Of a DNA stretch of 64,000 nt, positions 8,576 to 17,333 are shown piece by piece. Both the position numbers and the translations under genes were made by a program. This DNA is from VMDJ01 sp038146785 (lineage in GTDB: Bacteria > Pseudomonadota > Gammaproteobacteria > Chromatiales > Chromatiaceae), in the NCBI GenBank assembly GCA_038146785.1, contig JAYQSI010000002.1:1-64000 (forward strand), read 5' to 3'. Every line of letters begins with the position of its first letter. Position 1 is the stretch's first letter. Below the pieces are notes generated by a model, which was given only the letters and a program-made list of their open reading frames with translations, was not told where the DNA came from and did not search any database.

Positions 8576-9157
8576 CTAAGCTGATTTAGTTTCGTGCAAT
8601 GCGAAAATATTCGAGGTTTTTAACCCAAAATAATTAAGGATAAAGGTCGCGATCGCTTCAGGGTCATTGAGGGCTAGCTTGGGGAGCGCTTGATTGGGAA
8701 TGTTGGCCTCGTCATCACAAGCAAACGCAACGATATTTGGATCACTGGGGTGAATTAAAGGTTTTCCTAAGGATGGTCTATGAAGTTCGATTTTGGGAAA
8801 AGCGGCAGCTTTAAATCCTTCAACTAGAACCAAGTCTAATCTTTCTGGATTGAGAAGAGCCAAGGTTTCTTCAAGTGTGGGTTCATGACTGGGGTCGCTA
8901 CATTCATGAATCCAAGCGCATCGATTAGCCCCGGTGATCAGCATTTCATCAGCGCCTGCTTTGCGTAGTTCGTAGCTATCTTTTCCCGGATAGTCCATTT
9001 CAATGTCATGGTGCGCATGCTTAACCATGCCGATACGTAGACCGGTTTGTTTCAGGAGGGGTAAAAGTTTAAGTAGAAGGGTGGTTTTGCCAGTGCCGCT
9101 GTATGCCGCAAAACCGATCATGGGCTTAGGGAACTGAATTTGGGAAGGATTGCTCAC
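8576..9157 (-). CDS. mobB: Molybdopterin-guanine dinucleotide biosynthesis protein MobB
   Basis: 193 residues. It has a P-loop near the N-terminus (GTGKTTLL, residues about 19-26) and the MobB pattern KHAHHDIEMDYPGKDSYELRKAGA. MobB binds GTP and helps MobA attach GMP to molybdopterin, making the cofactor used by DMSO-reductase-family enzymes such as the formate dehydrogenase of this window. Its start overlaps the mobA stop by 4 bases. Confidence 0.93.
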   Translation of the reverse strand: MSNPSQIQFPKPMIGFAAYSGTGKTTLLLKLLPLLKQTGLRIGMVKHAHHDIEMDYPGKDSYELRKAGADEMLITGANRCAWIHECSDPSHEPTLEETLALLNPERLDLVLVEGFKAAAFPKIELHRPSLGKPLIHPSDPNIVAFACDDEANIPNQALPKLALNDPEAIATFILNYFGLKTSNIFALHETKSA

Positions 9158-9750
9158 GCGACTTCAGCTCCACTGGCAGATTTGTAGTCTTCTGGCGTAT
9201 TGATGTTATCGAATTGCTGTGGAGCATCGCTAAAATCTACAGTTACCCATGCGTGGTGCGGGAACCACCTGTCAATTTTTCGCTCACCTTGCTCAAGAGT
9301 ATCTTTTAATTCTTCAGTGACTTTTCGATGCAACAAAACATGGACTGGCTGTAAACGTTTGCCATCATGGGCAACAGCAATATCAGCGGATGCGTTGAAT
9401 AAACCTTTGGCCATTCTTTCGACGTAATCACTCAGCACAAAGGGTCCGTCACAAGGCAGGGTTATTAAATAATCAGTTTCAATTGCTTCTAGGCCGGCTA
9501 AAAATCCAGCGAGAGGCCCTTGGAAGCCCTCTATCGGATCACCAATTATTTTGTGCCCAAGTTTGGCGTATTGGTCTTGATTGCGATTAGCGCTGATGAG
9601 TATGCGACCAACTTGAGGGCGGATCTGTTCAATAACATGGCCGGCCATGATGCTATTTCCAAAGGGTAGAAGCCCCTTGTCTTGGCCCATGCGACTGCTT
9701 TTGCCGCCAGCTAAAATTAATGCGGTAATGTTTTCTGGGGTAATGCTCAT
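9154..9750 (-). CDS. mobA: Molybdenum cofactor guanylyltransferase MobA
   Basis: 198 residues. The nucleotidyltransferase signature LILAGGKSSRMGQDKG lies at residues 11-26, with LPCDGPF further on for metal binding. It transfers GMP from GTP to Mo-molybdopterin in the cytosol. It is first in a two-gene operon with mobB. The region upstream is shared with the divergent sigma54 activator gene, so both may respond to the same signals. Confidence 0.94.
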   Translation of the reverse strand: MSITPENITALILAGGKSSRMGQDKGLLPFGNSIMAGHVIEQIRPQVGRILISANRNQDQYAKLGHKIIGDPIEGFQGPLAGFLAGLEAIETDYLITLPCDGPFVLSDYVERMAKGLFNASADIAVAHDGKRLQPVHVLLHRKVTEELKDTLEQGERKIDRWFPHHAWVTVDFSDAPQQFDNINTPEDYKSASGAEVA

Positions 9751-10041
9751 AAGAAACTAACGATTTAAGTACTTTAAAAACACAGCAAATAAGGTGCCAT
9801 CTTATGCATCTGTAGGAATTCTCTGAAAATACGGTTTGTTATGGACGAAATGCGGTGGGAATAAAAAACTTTTACTTGTGTTTGCGACAAATTGAACCAA
9901 AATCAGGTTTCTGATTGAGACAGTCTGTACCATATTCTTGGAGTCTTAGTTGAGGGGGATTCGTAAATAGCGTTGTAATTTTTTACGATTTTTTTATCGC
10001 ATATTTGTAATTATGCATTACGAAAATAAAAAGAAATAAAA
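9751..10041. promoter_or_regulatory. Divergent intergenic region, mobA and sigma54 activator
   Basis: 291 AT-rich bases between two divergent genes. It holds GCGACAAA (9894-9901), the reverse of a motif seen upstream of both other formate dehydrogenase promoters. It also holds the near-palindrome TAATTATGCATTA (10008-10020), which recurs at 18161 and 33848. I see no good sigma54 site here. Confidence 0.45.
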
Positions 10042-11466
10042 ATGTCAGCCACATCAGAAAGGGTTCTTGAAGAGCTCAAATCAAATGCTCATTCACACGC
10101 TGTTAAAGAAGTAAGCACTCATAAAATGAACTCCGTCCTCATTGTTGATGAGGATAAGGACCTTCTTTCATTACTAACGGATAATTTAAGTGATGTCTTT
10201 GGGCTAGTTGAAATTGCTGAAGACTATCAATCTGCTGAAGAACTACTCTCGCGTTATCACTTTGATCTTGTGATTACAGGTATCCATTTCATACCTGATA
10301 GCAATGGACATTGGATTAATCGACTTACAGAAGATGACCCGCTTACTGCTGTGATCTGTCTTTCTTCTGTATCTAATCAGCTCTATGCCGTAGAGGCGTT
10401 AAAAGCGGGCGCATCTGATTTTTTTATCAAGCCTTTTGATACTAACGATTTGCTCGCTTCTATAGATAGAAGTCTTGAGCGTCAAAGGCAGCAACGTGAA
10501 GGTTATGTTCTTCGTCGACAAGCAAAAGAATTAGACCATGAGCATGGCATTGTGGGCGGTTGCGAAATTCTTCAAGAGACATGTGAAATTATCAAACGTG
10601 TTGCACCAATGCCTTCTACGGTCCTTATTCATGGAGAATCTGGAACAGGTAAAGAACTGGCTGCAAGAGCCATCCATAATCAAAGTGGCCGTGCGGGATC
10701 ATTTGTGCCAATAAACTGTGGTGCACTTCAACCAGAACTTCTCGAAAGTGAATTGTTTGGCCATGTTAAAGGTGCTTTCACGGGTGCTACGAAAGACCGT
10801 GAGGGTTTGTTCTCTTATGCGGATGGCGGAACTTTATTCTTAGACGAAATCGGCGAGTTGCCAATGGCGATGCAAACTCGATTACTTCGCGTCATGGAAG
10901 ATAGAAAGGTTCGTCCCGTTGGCGGCAATAAAGAACGCTCTGTAAATGTGCGTATCGTCGCTGCAACAAATAGAGATTTACAGTCAGAAATTGAAAAAGG
11001 TAATTTTCGCGAAGATCTTTACTATCGATTAAATGTATTGAGTATTCGAATGCCTGCGTTGCGCGAGCGCATAAGTGATTTGCCATTGCTTGTTGAACAT
11101 TTTGCTAAAGCAGTTGCAGCTGATTTGGGGATTCCTGATCCTAAGATTACTCAAGCTGAAATTGATCGGCTTAGTCAGTACGACTGGCCAGGTAATATTC
11201 GTGAACTCAAAAACGTTATAGAGCGGTGTTTGCTATTAAACCAACATCCGAGCCAGGGTGTGACTTCATGTGGGGCAGTGGCGCATGTTAATGAAACATC
11301 ATCTGGCGATGAGGATGATTTAACACTTGAGTCAGTCGAAAAGAGACACATTCTTCGTGTGCTTTCACTTGAGGGTGGTAATAAATCTGCTGCTGCCCGA
11401 CGACTGGGTGTGTCTCGTAAGACCTTAGAGCGAAAGTGTCACCTATGGGAGTCAGAGCAAGCCTAA
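10042..11466 (+). CDS. Sigma54-dependent transcriptional activator with degenerate receiver
   Basis: 474 residues in three parts. A response-regulator receiver spans about residues 35-155, an AAA+ domain with Walker A GESGTGKE, the sigma54-contact loop GAFTGA and Walker B FLDEIG spans about 175-400, and a Fis-type HTH lies at the C-terminus (NKSAAARRLGVSRKTLERK). The receiver keeps the acidic pocket (VDED) and the Lys of FIKPF. The phospho-acceptor position (expected DLVxxD) reads DLVITG, with Gly at residue 80. No histidine kinase lies nearby. It most likely drives the three sigma54 promoters of the formate dehydrogenase region. Confidence 0.93.
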   Translation: MSATSERVLEELKSNAHSHAVKEVSTHKMNSVLIVDEDKDLLSLLTDNLSDVFGLVEIAEDYQSAEELLSRYHFDLVITGIHFIPDSNGHWINRLTEDDPLTAVICLSSVSNQLYAVEALKAGASDFFIKPFDTNDLLASIDRSLERQRQQREGYVLRRQAKELDHEHGIVGGCEILQETCEIIKRVAPMPSTVLIHGESGTGKELAARAIHNQSGRAGSFVPINCGALQPELLESELFGHVKGAFTGATKDREGLFSYADGGTLFLDEIGELPMAMQTRLLRVMEDRKVRPVGGNKERSVNVRIVAATNRDLQSEIEKGNFREDLYYRLNVLSIRMPALRERISDLPLLVEHFAKAVAADLGIPDPKITQAEIDRLSQYDWPGNIRELKNVIERCLLLNQHPSQGVTSCGAVAHVNETSSGDEDDLTLESVEKRHILRVLSLEGGNKSAAARRLGVSRKTLERKCHLWESEQA

Positions 11467-11473
11467 AACTTGC

Positions 11474-12385
11474 TTATTCCTCACCCCAGACAAGCTCACC
11501 GCATTGAGAGAAATCATAGCCGCCAAGTAAATCGGCGGTTTGGCGTGTTTCGCCTGATTGAAGTCGGCTTAAGAGATCTTGGAACAGGCGTCTAAACCAC
11601 ATGTTTCTCGGTAAAGCCAGATCAAAGGCCTCGTGACCATATGAGATAAACCCAAGACCGGATTCTGTTGCGGCGGATCTTGCTCCTGGGGCGACATCGG
11701 CAAGCCCCAGATTGATGGCGCTTGCGGCTTCTCTTTCAGATAACGCGCTAGTTGTGGCATTAAATGGCGTGTTAATGCCGAAATTTTTTCTTATCTCTAA
11801 AAAGAGTCGCTGTGCGCCTGCGCCAGCTTGGCGTTCAACCCAACGATAATCAGCAGAGAGTAATGATTCAATATCGTCATGCTTTTCAGCAATCTCTGGG
11901 CGAACAATGAGTCCTTGTTCTCTTGAGAACGCACGGATCAGAACCCAGTCTCTATGGTGAGAATGCTGACGCAAAAGGGCTGGGTGACGTAGGTGACTTT
12001 CTTTCAATGGTCCCCAGTGAATAGCGCTAACATCAATTCGATTTGCTTGAAGTAACTCAAGGCCAAGCCTTGTGCCGGTGGGTGTATAACTTACTTGAGC
12101 ATGCGTGTTGATATCGCGAGCAAAAATTGTCAGGACACGTTGGAGTAGAGGATCGTCGCTGCCAGCAATAACCATTCGATCCGTAAAGAGTCCACCATGT
12201 GAGGAATCCATCATCCATCGATCTACGAGTTCGCGAGGAAACATCCATTTGCCAGTAATCTTGGTAGCGGGAATCAGTCCTTCACTAACTAAAGCATAGA
12301 TTTTTTTCTCATTGAGCTGCAGATAGCTAGCGACCTGCTTAACGCTCATGTAAGTATCAGAATGTGACGCGATAACAGCAGACAT
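11474..12385 (-). CDS. HTH regulator with PBP-like (molybdate/tungstate type) sensor domain
   Basis: 303 residues. An excisionase-type HTH (MSVKQVASYLQLNEKKIYALVSEG, then TGKWMFPRELVDRWM) is followed by a domain resembling periplasmic molybdate-binding proteins (COG1910 type), seen in VIAGSDDPLLQRVL and the later AGAGAQRLF and AINLGLADVAPG. Such cytosolic proteins are thought to sense molybdate, tungstate or cofactor. It is third in the moaA-fdhD operon. A paralogue lies at 29353 in the tungsten operon. Its target is unknown. Confidence 0.82.
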   Translation of the reverse strand: MSAVIASHSDTYMSVKQVASYLQLNEKKIYALVSEGLIPATKITGKWMFPRELVDRWMMDSSHGGLFTDRMVIAGSDDPLLQRVLTIFARDINTHAQVSYTPTGTRLGLELLQANRIDVSAIHWGPLKESHLRHPALLRQHSHHRDWVLIRAFSREQGLIVRPEIAEKHDDIESLLSADYRWVERQAGAGAQRLFLEIRKNFGINTPFNATTSALSEREAASAINLGLADVAPGARSAATESGLGFISYGHEAFDLALPRNMWFRRLFQDLLSRLQSGETRQTADLLGGYDFSQCGELVWGEE

Positions 12386-12394
12386 GATTCAAAC

Positions 12395-13342
12395 TCAACT
12401 TGATTGTGCAGCAAGCATATTCACGGATGGAGCGGTTTGCTTTTTGTTATTTGTATTTCGCTTCAATGAGTGAGGCTTTTTGACCGGTACCGAATCAAAG
12501 TCAATTTGATCAGCCCCGTTGTAAATTAAAAAATGATCACCTTTGGCTCGGGCAATCAAAATGACGCCTATTTTTTGAGCAAGTTCCAGCCCTTTTTGAG
12601 TAACCCCGGATCGAGAAAGCAAGACAGGAATCTGCATCTGCGCAACCTTGATGACCATTTCAGAAGTGAGTCGCCCCGTTGTATAGAACCACTTGTCATT
12701 TCCGTTTATGGCATTGAGCCACATAAAACCGCAGATTGCGTCAGCCGCATTGTGCCGACCGACGTCTTCTACAAATATATTCACTTCGGAGCTGTCTTCA
12801 TCAGAGCGACATAAAGCGCAGCCATGAACAGCGCCTGCCTTTTGATAAACCTCATTGTGATCATTTATTTGAGATAGCAAGCGGTAGATTTGAGATTGCT
12901 TGATGGACACTTTAGGAAGACGAATTTTTTCTAGCTCTTCACCTATGCGTCCAAACACAGTCCCTTGGCCGCAGCCTGTGGTCACAGTTCGGTGCTTCAG
13001 TTTTTCATCGAGATCACTAATACGCTCAAAGGTATTCACTTTGACCTCTGCTTTTTCCCAATCAACGCTGACAGAATCGACCGATTCAAGACAGGGCACT
13101 AAACGTTGGTTAGCGAGATAACCCAGTGTCAACATTTCAGGATGGGTGCCCAATGTCATCAGAGTGACAATCTCTTTGTCATCGATGTAAACCGTTAAAG
13201 CTTGTTCTCCGGCGATCATGCCAGCTTGCTGTTGGCCATATTCATCAATCGCAATAACTTCATGAGAAGGCTTTAGCCCCTCATTTGTCATTTCTGGGCG
13301 ATAGGTATTTTTTTTAGGTGTGTTTATTACTGACATCGCCAT
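12395..13342 (-). CDS. fdhD: Formate dehydrogenase sulfurtransferase FdhD
   Basis: 315 residues. FdhD passes sulfur from a cysteine desulfurase to the molybdenum cofactor, which formate dehydrogenase needs for activity. Recognisable segments are TLGTHPEMLTLGYL, TTGCGQGTVFG and VEDVGRHNAADAICG. In E. coli FdhD the active motif is CxxC. Here it reads C124-G-Q-G, so the second Cys is missing. The ATG at 13342 overlaps the moaA stop (TGATG). The TTG just upstream is a less likely start. Confidence 0.92.
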   Translation of the reverse strand: MAMSVINTPKKNTYRPEMTNEGLKPSHEVIAIDEYGQQQAGMIAGEQALTVYIDDKEIVTLMTLGTHPEMLTLGYLANQRLVPCLESVDSVSVDWEKAEVKVNTFERISDLDEKLKHRTVTTGCGQGTVFGRIGEELEKIRLPKVSIKQSQIYRLLSQINDHNEVYQKAGAVHGCALCRSDEDSSEVNIFVEDVGRHNAADAICGFMWLNAINGNDKWFYTTGRLTSEMVIKVAQMQIPVLLSRSGVTQKGLELAQKIGVILIARAKGDHFLIYNGADQIDFDSVPVKKPHSLKRNTNNKKQTAPSVNMLAAQSS

Positions 13343-14346
13343 CAACCCCCAGTGTGGTTCATGTGTCTAAAGATGACTGGTTTTGCGGAAAGATCAAAAT
13401 CATGGCCCAAAGGTTTGATTTCCATTGCTTCACGAATGGCCTGTTTTAAAGCGGCATCATCACCTGGATGAGCGCGAACAACGGCGCGTAGATCGACGCT
13501 GTGTTCTTGGCCTAAGCAAAGAAGTAGTCGTCCTTCAGCAGTTAATCGAACACGATTGCAGGTGTCACAGAAATTGTGGCTATGAGGAGAAATAAAACCG
13601 ACTCGCGATTGCTCGTTGGCAATTCTGTAATAACGTGATGGTCCACCAGTTGTCTCAGTGGTGGGTATTAGATCGAATGTCCTCTCTAGGTCGCGTCGGA
13701 TTTCATCGCTAGAGTAGTAGCATTCCTCTCGGTCGTGATCACCGATAACACCGAGAGGCATTTCTTCGATAAAGCTGATGTCGATGCCTCGTTTGATCGC
13801 ATGTTCGACGAGCGCACAAACCTCATCATGGTTTCGATTTTTTAAAACTACCGCATTCAGTTTTATGCGTTTAAAGCCAACTTTCTGTGCGGCATCAATG
13901 CCGTTAAAGACTTTATCAATGTCTCCATTACGGGTAAGTGCTTTGAAACGATCAGCATCTAAGGTGTCCAAACTGATATTGACGCGAGTAACACCTGCAT
14001 CAGCAAGTGGTTTGGCAAAACGGTGTAGCTGAGTGCCGTTGGTTGTGAGGGTGAGATCATTAAGGCCGTCAAGCTGACCGAAGGCTTCAAACACAGAAAG
14101 AATGTTTCTACGATGCAGTGGTTCACCGCCGGTAATGCGAATTTTGCTAACGCCTAATTCTGTAAAGCAACGCCCAATTTGAATGATTTCTTCTAAGGTG
14201 AGTAATTGTTCACGGGGTAAAAAGGTCATGTTTTCAGACATGCAATAAACGCATCGTAAATCACAACGATCGGTAACCGAGATGCGCAAATAATCAACTG
14301 TTCTGCCAAAACGATCAGTTAACGATTCTTTTAGACTTTCTGACAC
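13342..14346 (-). CDS. moaA: GTP 3',8-cyclase MoaA
   Basis: 334 residues. A radical-SAM enzyme that starts molybdopterin synthesis from GTP. The SAM cluster motif is CDLRCVYC (Cys 28, 32 and 35). The second C-terminal cluster has NFCDTCNRVR and LLLCLG, and the protein ends in the family's GG pair. It is the first gene of the moaA-fdhD-regulator operon, 37 bases downstream of a minus-strand sigma54 promoter. Confidence 0.96.
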   Translation of the reverse strand: MSESLKESLTDRFGRTVDYLRISVTDRCDLRCVYCMSENMTFLPREQLLTLEEIIQIGRCFTELGVSKIRITGGEPLHRRNILSVFEAFGQLDGLNDLTLTTNGTQLHRFAKPLADAGVTRVNISLDTLDADRFKALTRNGDIDKVFNGIDAAQKVGFKRIKLNAVVLKNRNHDEVCALVEHAIKRGIDISFIEEMPLGVIGDHDREECYYSSDEIRRDLERTFDLIPTTETTGGPSRYYRIANEQSRVGFISPHSHNFCDTCNRVRLTAEGRLLLCLGQEHSVDLRAVVRAHPGDDAALKQAIREAMEIKPLGHDFDLSAKPVIFRHMNHTGG

Positions 14347-14382
14347 ATTTAATCCTGTTTACACAACTTTAATGAGAGCTGC

Positions 14383-14398
14383 TGCAAAAAACGTTCCC
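14383..14398 (-). promoter_or_regulatory. Sigma54 (-24/-12) promoter of the moaA-fdhD operon
   Basis: Read on the minus strand, GGAACG, four bases, then TTGCA, with exactly 10 bases between the invariant GG and GC. It departs from the TGGCACG-N4-TTGCA consensus at two places. It lies 37 bases upstream of moaA and faces it. Confidence 0.72.
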
Positions 14399-14457
14399 AC
14401 TACGTTAAGTGCGTTATTTCGGGGGCTAGGGATGTATCGCAGCTGTGCAATGGAGTG

Positions 14458-14466
14458 TTTTGTCGC
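14458..14466 (+). promoter_or_regulatory. Candidate activator-binding motif TTTTGTCGC
   Basis: The 9-mer lies between the two divergent sigma54 promoters, about 60 bases from one and 120 from the other, where enhancer sites are usual. The same motif occurs at 18012-18020, and in reverse at 9894-9901 (8 of 9 bases). Binding by the activator encoded at 10042 is inference. Confidence 0.45.
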
Positions 14467-14584
14467 GCTGATCACACCTTTTTGAGACTTTATGTACCAA
14501 CTGCTCAATTCAAATACTGGATGAAGCGGTTAATTTAGGTGTTTATGTTGCGTTAGGCCTTTTATTTCTTAATGAGTGAAAAAT

Positions 14585-14600
14585 TGGTGCGGTAATTGCA
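14585..14600 (+). promoter_or_regulatory. Sigma54 promoter of the DUF3305-polyferredoxin-chaperone operon
   Basis: TGGTGCGGTAATTGCA. The GG (14586-14587) and GC (14598-14599) are 10 bases apart, and TTGCA is perfect. It lies 35 bases before the first gene of the operon. Confidence 0.8.
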
Positions 14601-14635
14601 CTGCAAGAAAAGTATTTATTTAGAAGAAGATTGAA

Positions 14636-15139
14636 ATGTCTGATTCAGTTGCGAATTTAGAGAATCTACCGGGAAGTTTTCCCGTTGCGGTAGTCATGGA
14701 GCGCCGCGTTGCATCCAGTCAGTGGGTTGATTATGTCTGGACTGCCACAGGTATTGCGGTTGGTCGTCATCCAGAAACTGAAGAACCTCGATTGGTGAGA
14801 GAAGAGGGTGATACAGCCTGGTTCATGGTTGGTGGCTTTGAAGTCACTTTGTACGCGGATGAATGTGAAAGTTATTACTTTAATTTAATGAGCGACACGC
14901 CAAGAGCCTATGTGCTTGCTCATCCAGTTGACGATGGTGGATGTCCTGAGGCCTTTCACATCACCATGAGTTTTGATGAAGCACATGCCTTCCTCGAGGG
15001 TGAAGATGAGGTTTTTGCGGTAGATGTTCCACCGGAACTCTATCGTTGGACTGAAGCGTTTGTGATAGCCAATTATTTCCCTGAAAAAAAGACAAAAAGA
15101 AAGCTGCGTGATTGGACGGCGCAGGAAGTGCAAGGCTAA
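14636..15139 (+). CDS. DUF3305 domain protein, formate dehydrogenase cluster
   Basis: 167 residues, cytosolic, no signal peptide. The segments FPVAVVMERRVASSQWVDYVW and YYFNLMSDTPRAYVL are typical of DUF3305. The family is found almost only next to a DUF3306 gene, a polyferredoxin and a TorD-like chaperone in formate dehydrogenase clusters, as here. Its biochemical role is unknown, and assembly or cofactor loading is the usual guess. It is first in its operon, just after a sigma54 promoter. Confidence 0.85.
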   Translation: MSDSVANLENLPGSFPVAVVMERRVASSQWVDYVWTATGIAVGRHPETEEPRLVREEGDTAWFMVGGFEVTLYADECESYYFNLMSDTPRAYVLAHPVDDGGCPEAFHITMSFDEAHAFLEGEDEVFAVDVPPELYRWTEAFVIANYFPEKKTKRKLRDWTAQEVQG

Positions 15140-15143
15140 ACCT

Positions 15144-15698
15144 ATGTCTGATGTTAATCAAAAAGACATTGATGACCAGCGAGAAGGTGAGTCTTTCTTT
15201 CAGCGCTTTAGTCGACGAAAAGTCGAAGCAAGACAAGAGGAAGAGAAACTAAATGCAGTCGCTGTTGAAGAGGTTGTTCAAGAGCCTGAGTTGACTGATG
15301 AGGATATGCCGCCATTAGAGTCATTGAATGAAGACTCAGATTACAGTGGCTTTATGTCGAGCAAGGTGAGTGAGACCTTGCGTAAAGCGGCCTTGAGAAA
15401 ATTATTTCATTCGCCGCAGTTCAACGTTATTTCTGAGTTAGATGAATATGCAGAAGACTTCACCAAATTTGAACTGCTTGGTGACATTGTAACAAGCGAT
15501 ATGAAGCATCAAATTGAAGTTGAGGCACGTCGCGCTGCTGAAAAACTAAAAGAATCGCTCGCCTTAGATGATGAGGATGATGTTGAAAATGAAGAAACAT
15601 TATCACTTGATGAGCAAGAGCAACCTCTAGCCCTAGATCAATCTGATGGCACTGAAGTTAAAGCAATAGAAGAAAAAGAGATACACCATGGCAGATAA
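15144..15698 (+). CDS. DUF3306 domain protein, formate dehydrogenase cluster
   Basis: 184 residues, very acidic in its C-terminal half. The N-terminal FFQRFSRRKVEA and the central KAALRKLFHSPQFNVISELDEYAEDF mark DUF3306. The start at 15144 is chosen because it lies 5 bases after the DUF3305 stop, and the open frame further upstream overlaps that gene. It overlaps the polyferredoxin start by 11 bases. It probably works with DUF3305 in making formate dehydrogenase, in a way not yet known. Confidence 0.84.
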   Translation: MSDVNQKDIDDQREGESFFQRFSRRKVEARQEEEKLNAVAVEEVVQEPELTDEDMPPLESLNEDSDYSGFMSSKVSETLRKAALRKLFHSPQFNVISELDEYAEDFTKFELLGDIVTSDMKHQIEVEARRAAEKLKESLALDDEDDVENEETLSLDEQEQPLALDQSDGTEVKAIEEKEIHHGR

Positions 15699-17331
15699 CG
15701 AACTTTCTTTGGCTGAATCGCGTAATCAACGTGCCCGTAACGTGGCAATGGCATCTTTAAACGATGTTCAGGTGACACCAACAGGGTTGGTGAAATATGA
15801 ATCGCGCGGAAAAGTCCTTGTGGTTGGCGGAGAGCAAGCACAATGGTTTGCTACGCGACTAGAAAAGCCATTGCAGGCGGAAGTGTTACTTACGGACGAT
15901 TGTGATGAGCTTGGTGTGCCTACGACGCCGCTTGCGGGTAGAGAGCTAAAGATTACTGGCCATCTTGGTGCGTTTCGCATAGAAATTGGTGAGAAGGGAA
16001 AACACAACTACCAGCTAATAGAAACCGATATGGTGATGGATCTAGGCGCATCGCCACTGCTCAAAAGCGAACTGCCGCCACCCGGTTATTGGTACTTCAA
16101 CCCTGATCAAGATTCTCTAGATGCTGCATGGCTAGAGCTTGATGGCATGGTGGGCACCTTCGAAAAGCCAAAATATTTTTCATACGACGCTGATCGATGT
16201 GCGCATGCTAGGTCTGGCAATGTGGCTTGTACGCGCTGCATAGATGCATGTCCTGCTGACGCAATTATTTCAATTGGTGAGCAAGTTCAAGTAAATCCTA
16301 ATCTCTGTCAGGGCGGAGGTGTTTGTGCCACCGTCTGCCCGAGTGGTGCCATGCGCTATGCGTATCCAAAATCTGAGGACACCCTAAACAGAATTCGTAA
16401 GATGCTTGCTACCTATTTAGAAGAGGGTGGCACTGATCCTGAGTTAGTTGTTTTTGCCGAGAGTGATGCGGATATCGCACCACTGCAATCGCCGAACCGA
16501 TTATCTCTGATGGTTGAAGAGCTGGCCTCAGTGGGTCTTGAGGTTTGGTTATCTGCTTTAGCTTATGGAGCGCGTAAGGTGCTTCTAGTTAAAGGCGATG
16601 CGCTACCTATGTCGGTAAAGGCCGCACTTGACGAACAATTATCGGTCAAAGATGACATCCTGGATGCACTTGGCTATCCATCCTCTGCGATCTGTTATTA
16701 CACATCAGATGATGATTCTGGAGATGAGGTGAAGATGCCATCAGTGCCTTTGGGTACTTTCATGGCATTTGGCAACAAACGTGAATCGATGTTTTTTGCC
16801 ATTGATCACCTTGTTGAGCATGCGCCAAACAAAAGCTCAGAGGTCTACCTTGGTTCGGGTGCGCCATTTGGTACCGCTATGGTTGACGCAGACTCATGCA
16901 CACTATGTCTATCCTGTGTGGGAGTTTGTCCGGGTAAGGCGCTGCATACTGGCGATGAGATCCCTCAGCTATTCTTTGTTGAAAACAATTGTCTTCAGTG
17001 CGGTATGTGCGTTTCCACGTGCCCTGAAGATGCCATCTCTATATCGCCACGTTTGTTGTTTGATCGTGAGGAAAGAAATAAAAAGCGGGTACTTTATGAA
17101 GAAGAACCTTTTTGCTGTATTTCTTGCGGCACGCCATTCGCAACACATAAAACCATTGGCAATATTTTAGAAAAGCTTGCAGGCCATGCGATGTTTCAAT
17201 CGGATAGGGCCAAGAATCGACTAAAAATGTGTGAAGACTGTCGTGTGGTCGATGCAGTTCAGGATTCAGATGCGATGCAAGCTAGTTTAGGCAAGCAAAC
17301 GACCTACTCACCAGACAAGGGACGCTCTTAA
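15688..17331 (+). CDS. Multi-cluster 4Fe-4S ferredoxin-like protein of the fdh cluster
   Basis: 547 residues. Two Fe-S regions are visible. One near residues 170-215 has CTRCIDACPAD and a second set ending CATVCPSGA. Another near 405-460 has CTLCLSCVGVCPG and CLQCGMCVSTCPED. CCISCGTPF and MCEDCR sit near the C-terminus and may bind another metal. Between the regions is a roughly 190-residue domain without Cys. Proteins of this layout accompany DUF3305/3306 and TorD genes. It could carry electrons for assembly or link the enzyme to a cytosolic acceptor, and no direct evidence decides. Confidence 0.82.
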   Translation: MADNELSLAESRNQRARNVAMASLNDVQVTPTGLVKYESRGKVLVVGGEQAQWFATRLEKPLQAEVLLTDDCDELGVPTTPLAGRELKITGHLGAFRIEIGEKGKHNYQLIETDMVMDLGASPLLKSELPPPGYWYFNPDQDSLDAAWLELDGMVGTFEKPKYFSYDADRCAHARSGNVACTRCIDACPADAIISIGEQVQVNPNLCQGGGVCATVCPSGAMRYAYPKSEDTLNRIRKMLATYLEEGGTDPELVVFAESDADIAPLQSPNRLSLMVEELASVGLEVWLSALAYGARKVLLVKGDALPMSVKAALDEQLSVKDDILDALGYPSSAICYYTSDDDSGDEVKMPSVPLGTFMAFGNKRESMFFAIDHLVEHAPNKSSEVYLGSGAPFGTAMVDADSCTLCLSCVGVCPGKALHTGDEIPQLFFVENNCLQCGMCVSTCPEDAISISPRLLFDREERNKKRVLYEEEPFCCISCGTPFATHKTIGNILEKLAGHAMFQSDRAKNRLKMCEDCRVVDAVQDSDAMQASLGKQTTYSPDKGRS

Positions 17332-17333
17332 AA

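Noticed and set aside
14347..14635. Molybdenum-cofactor riboswitch before moaA
   Set aside because: The leader after the sigma54 promoter is too short and no conserved core is seen.
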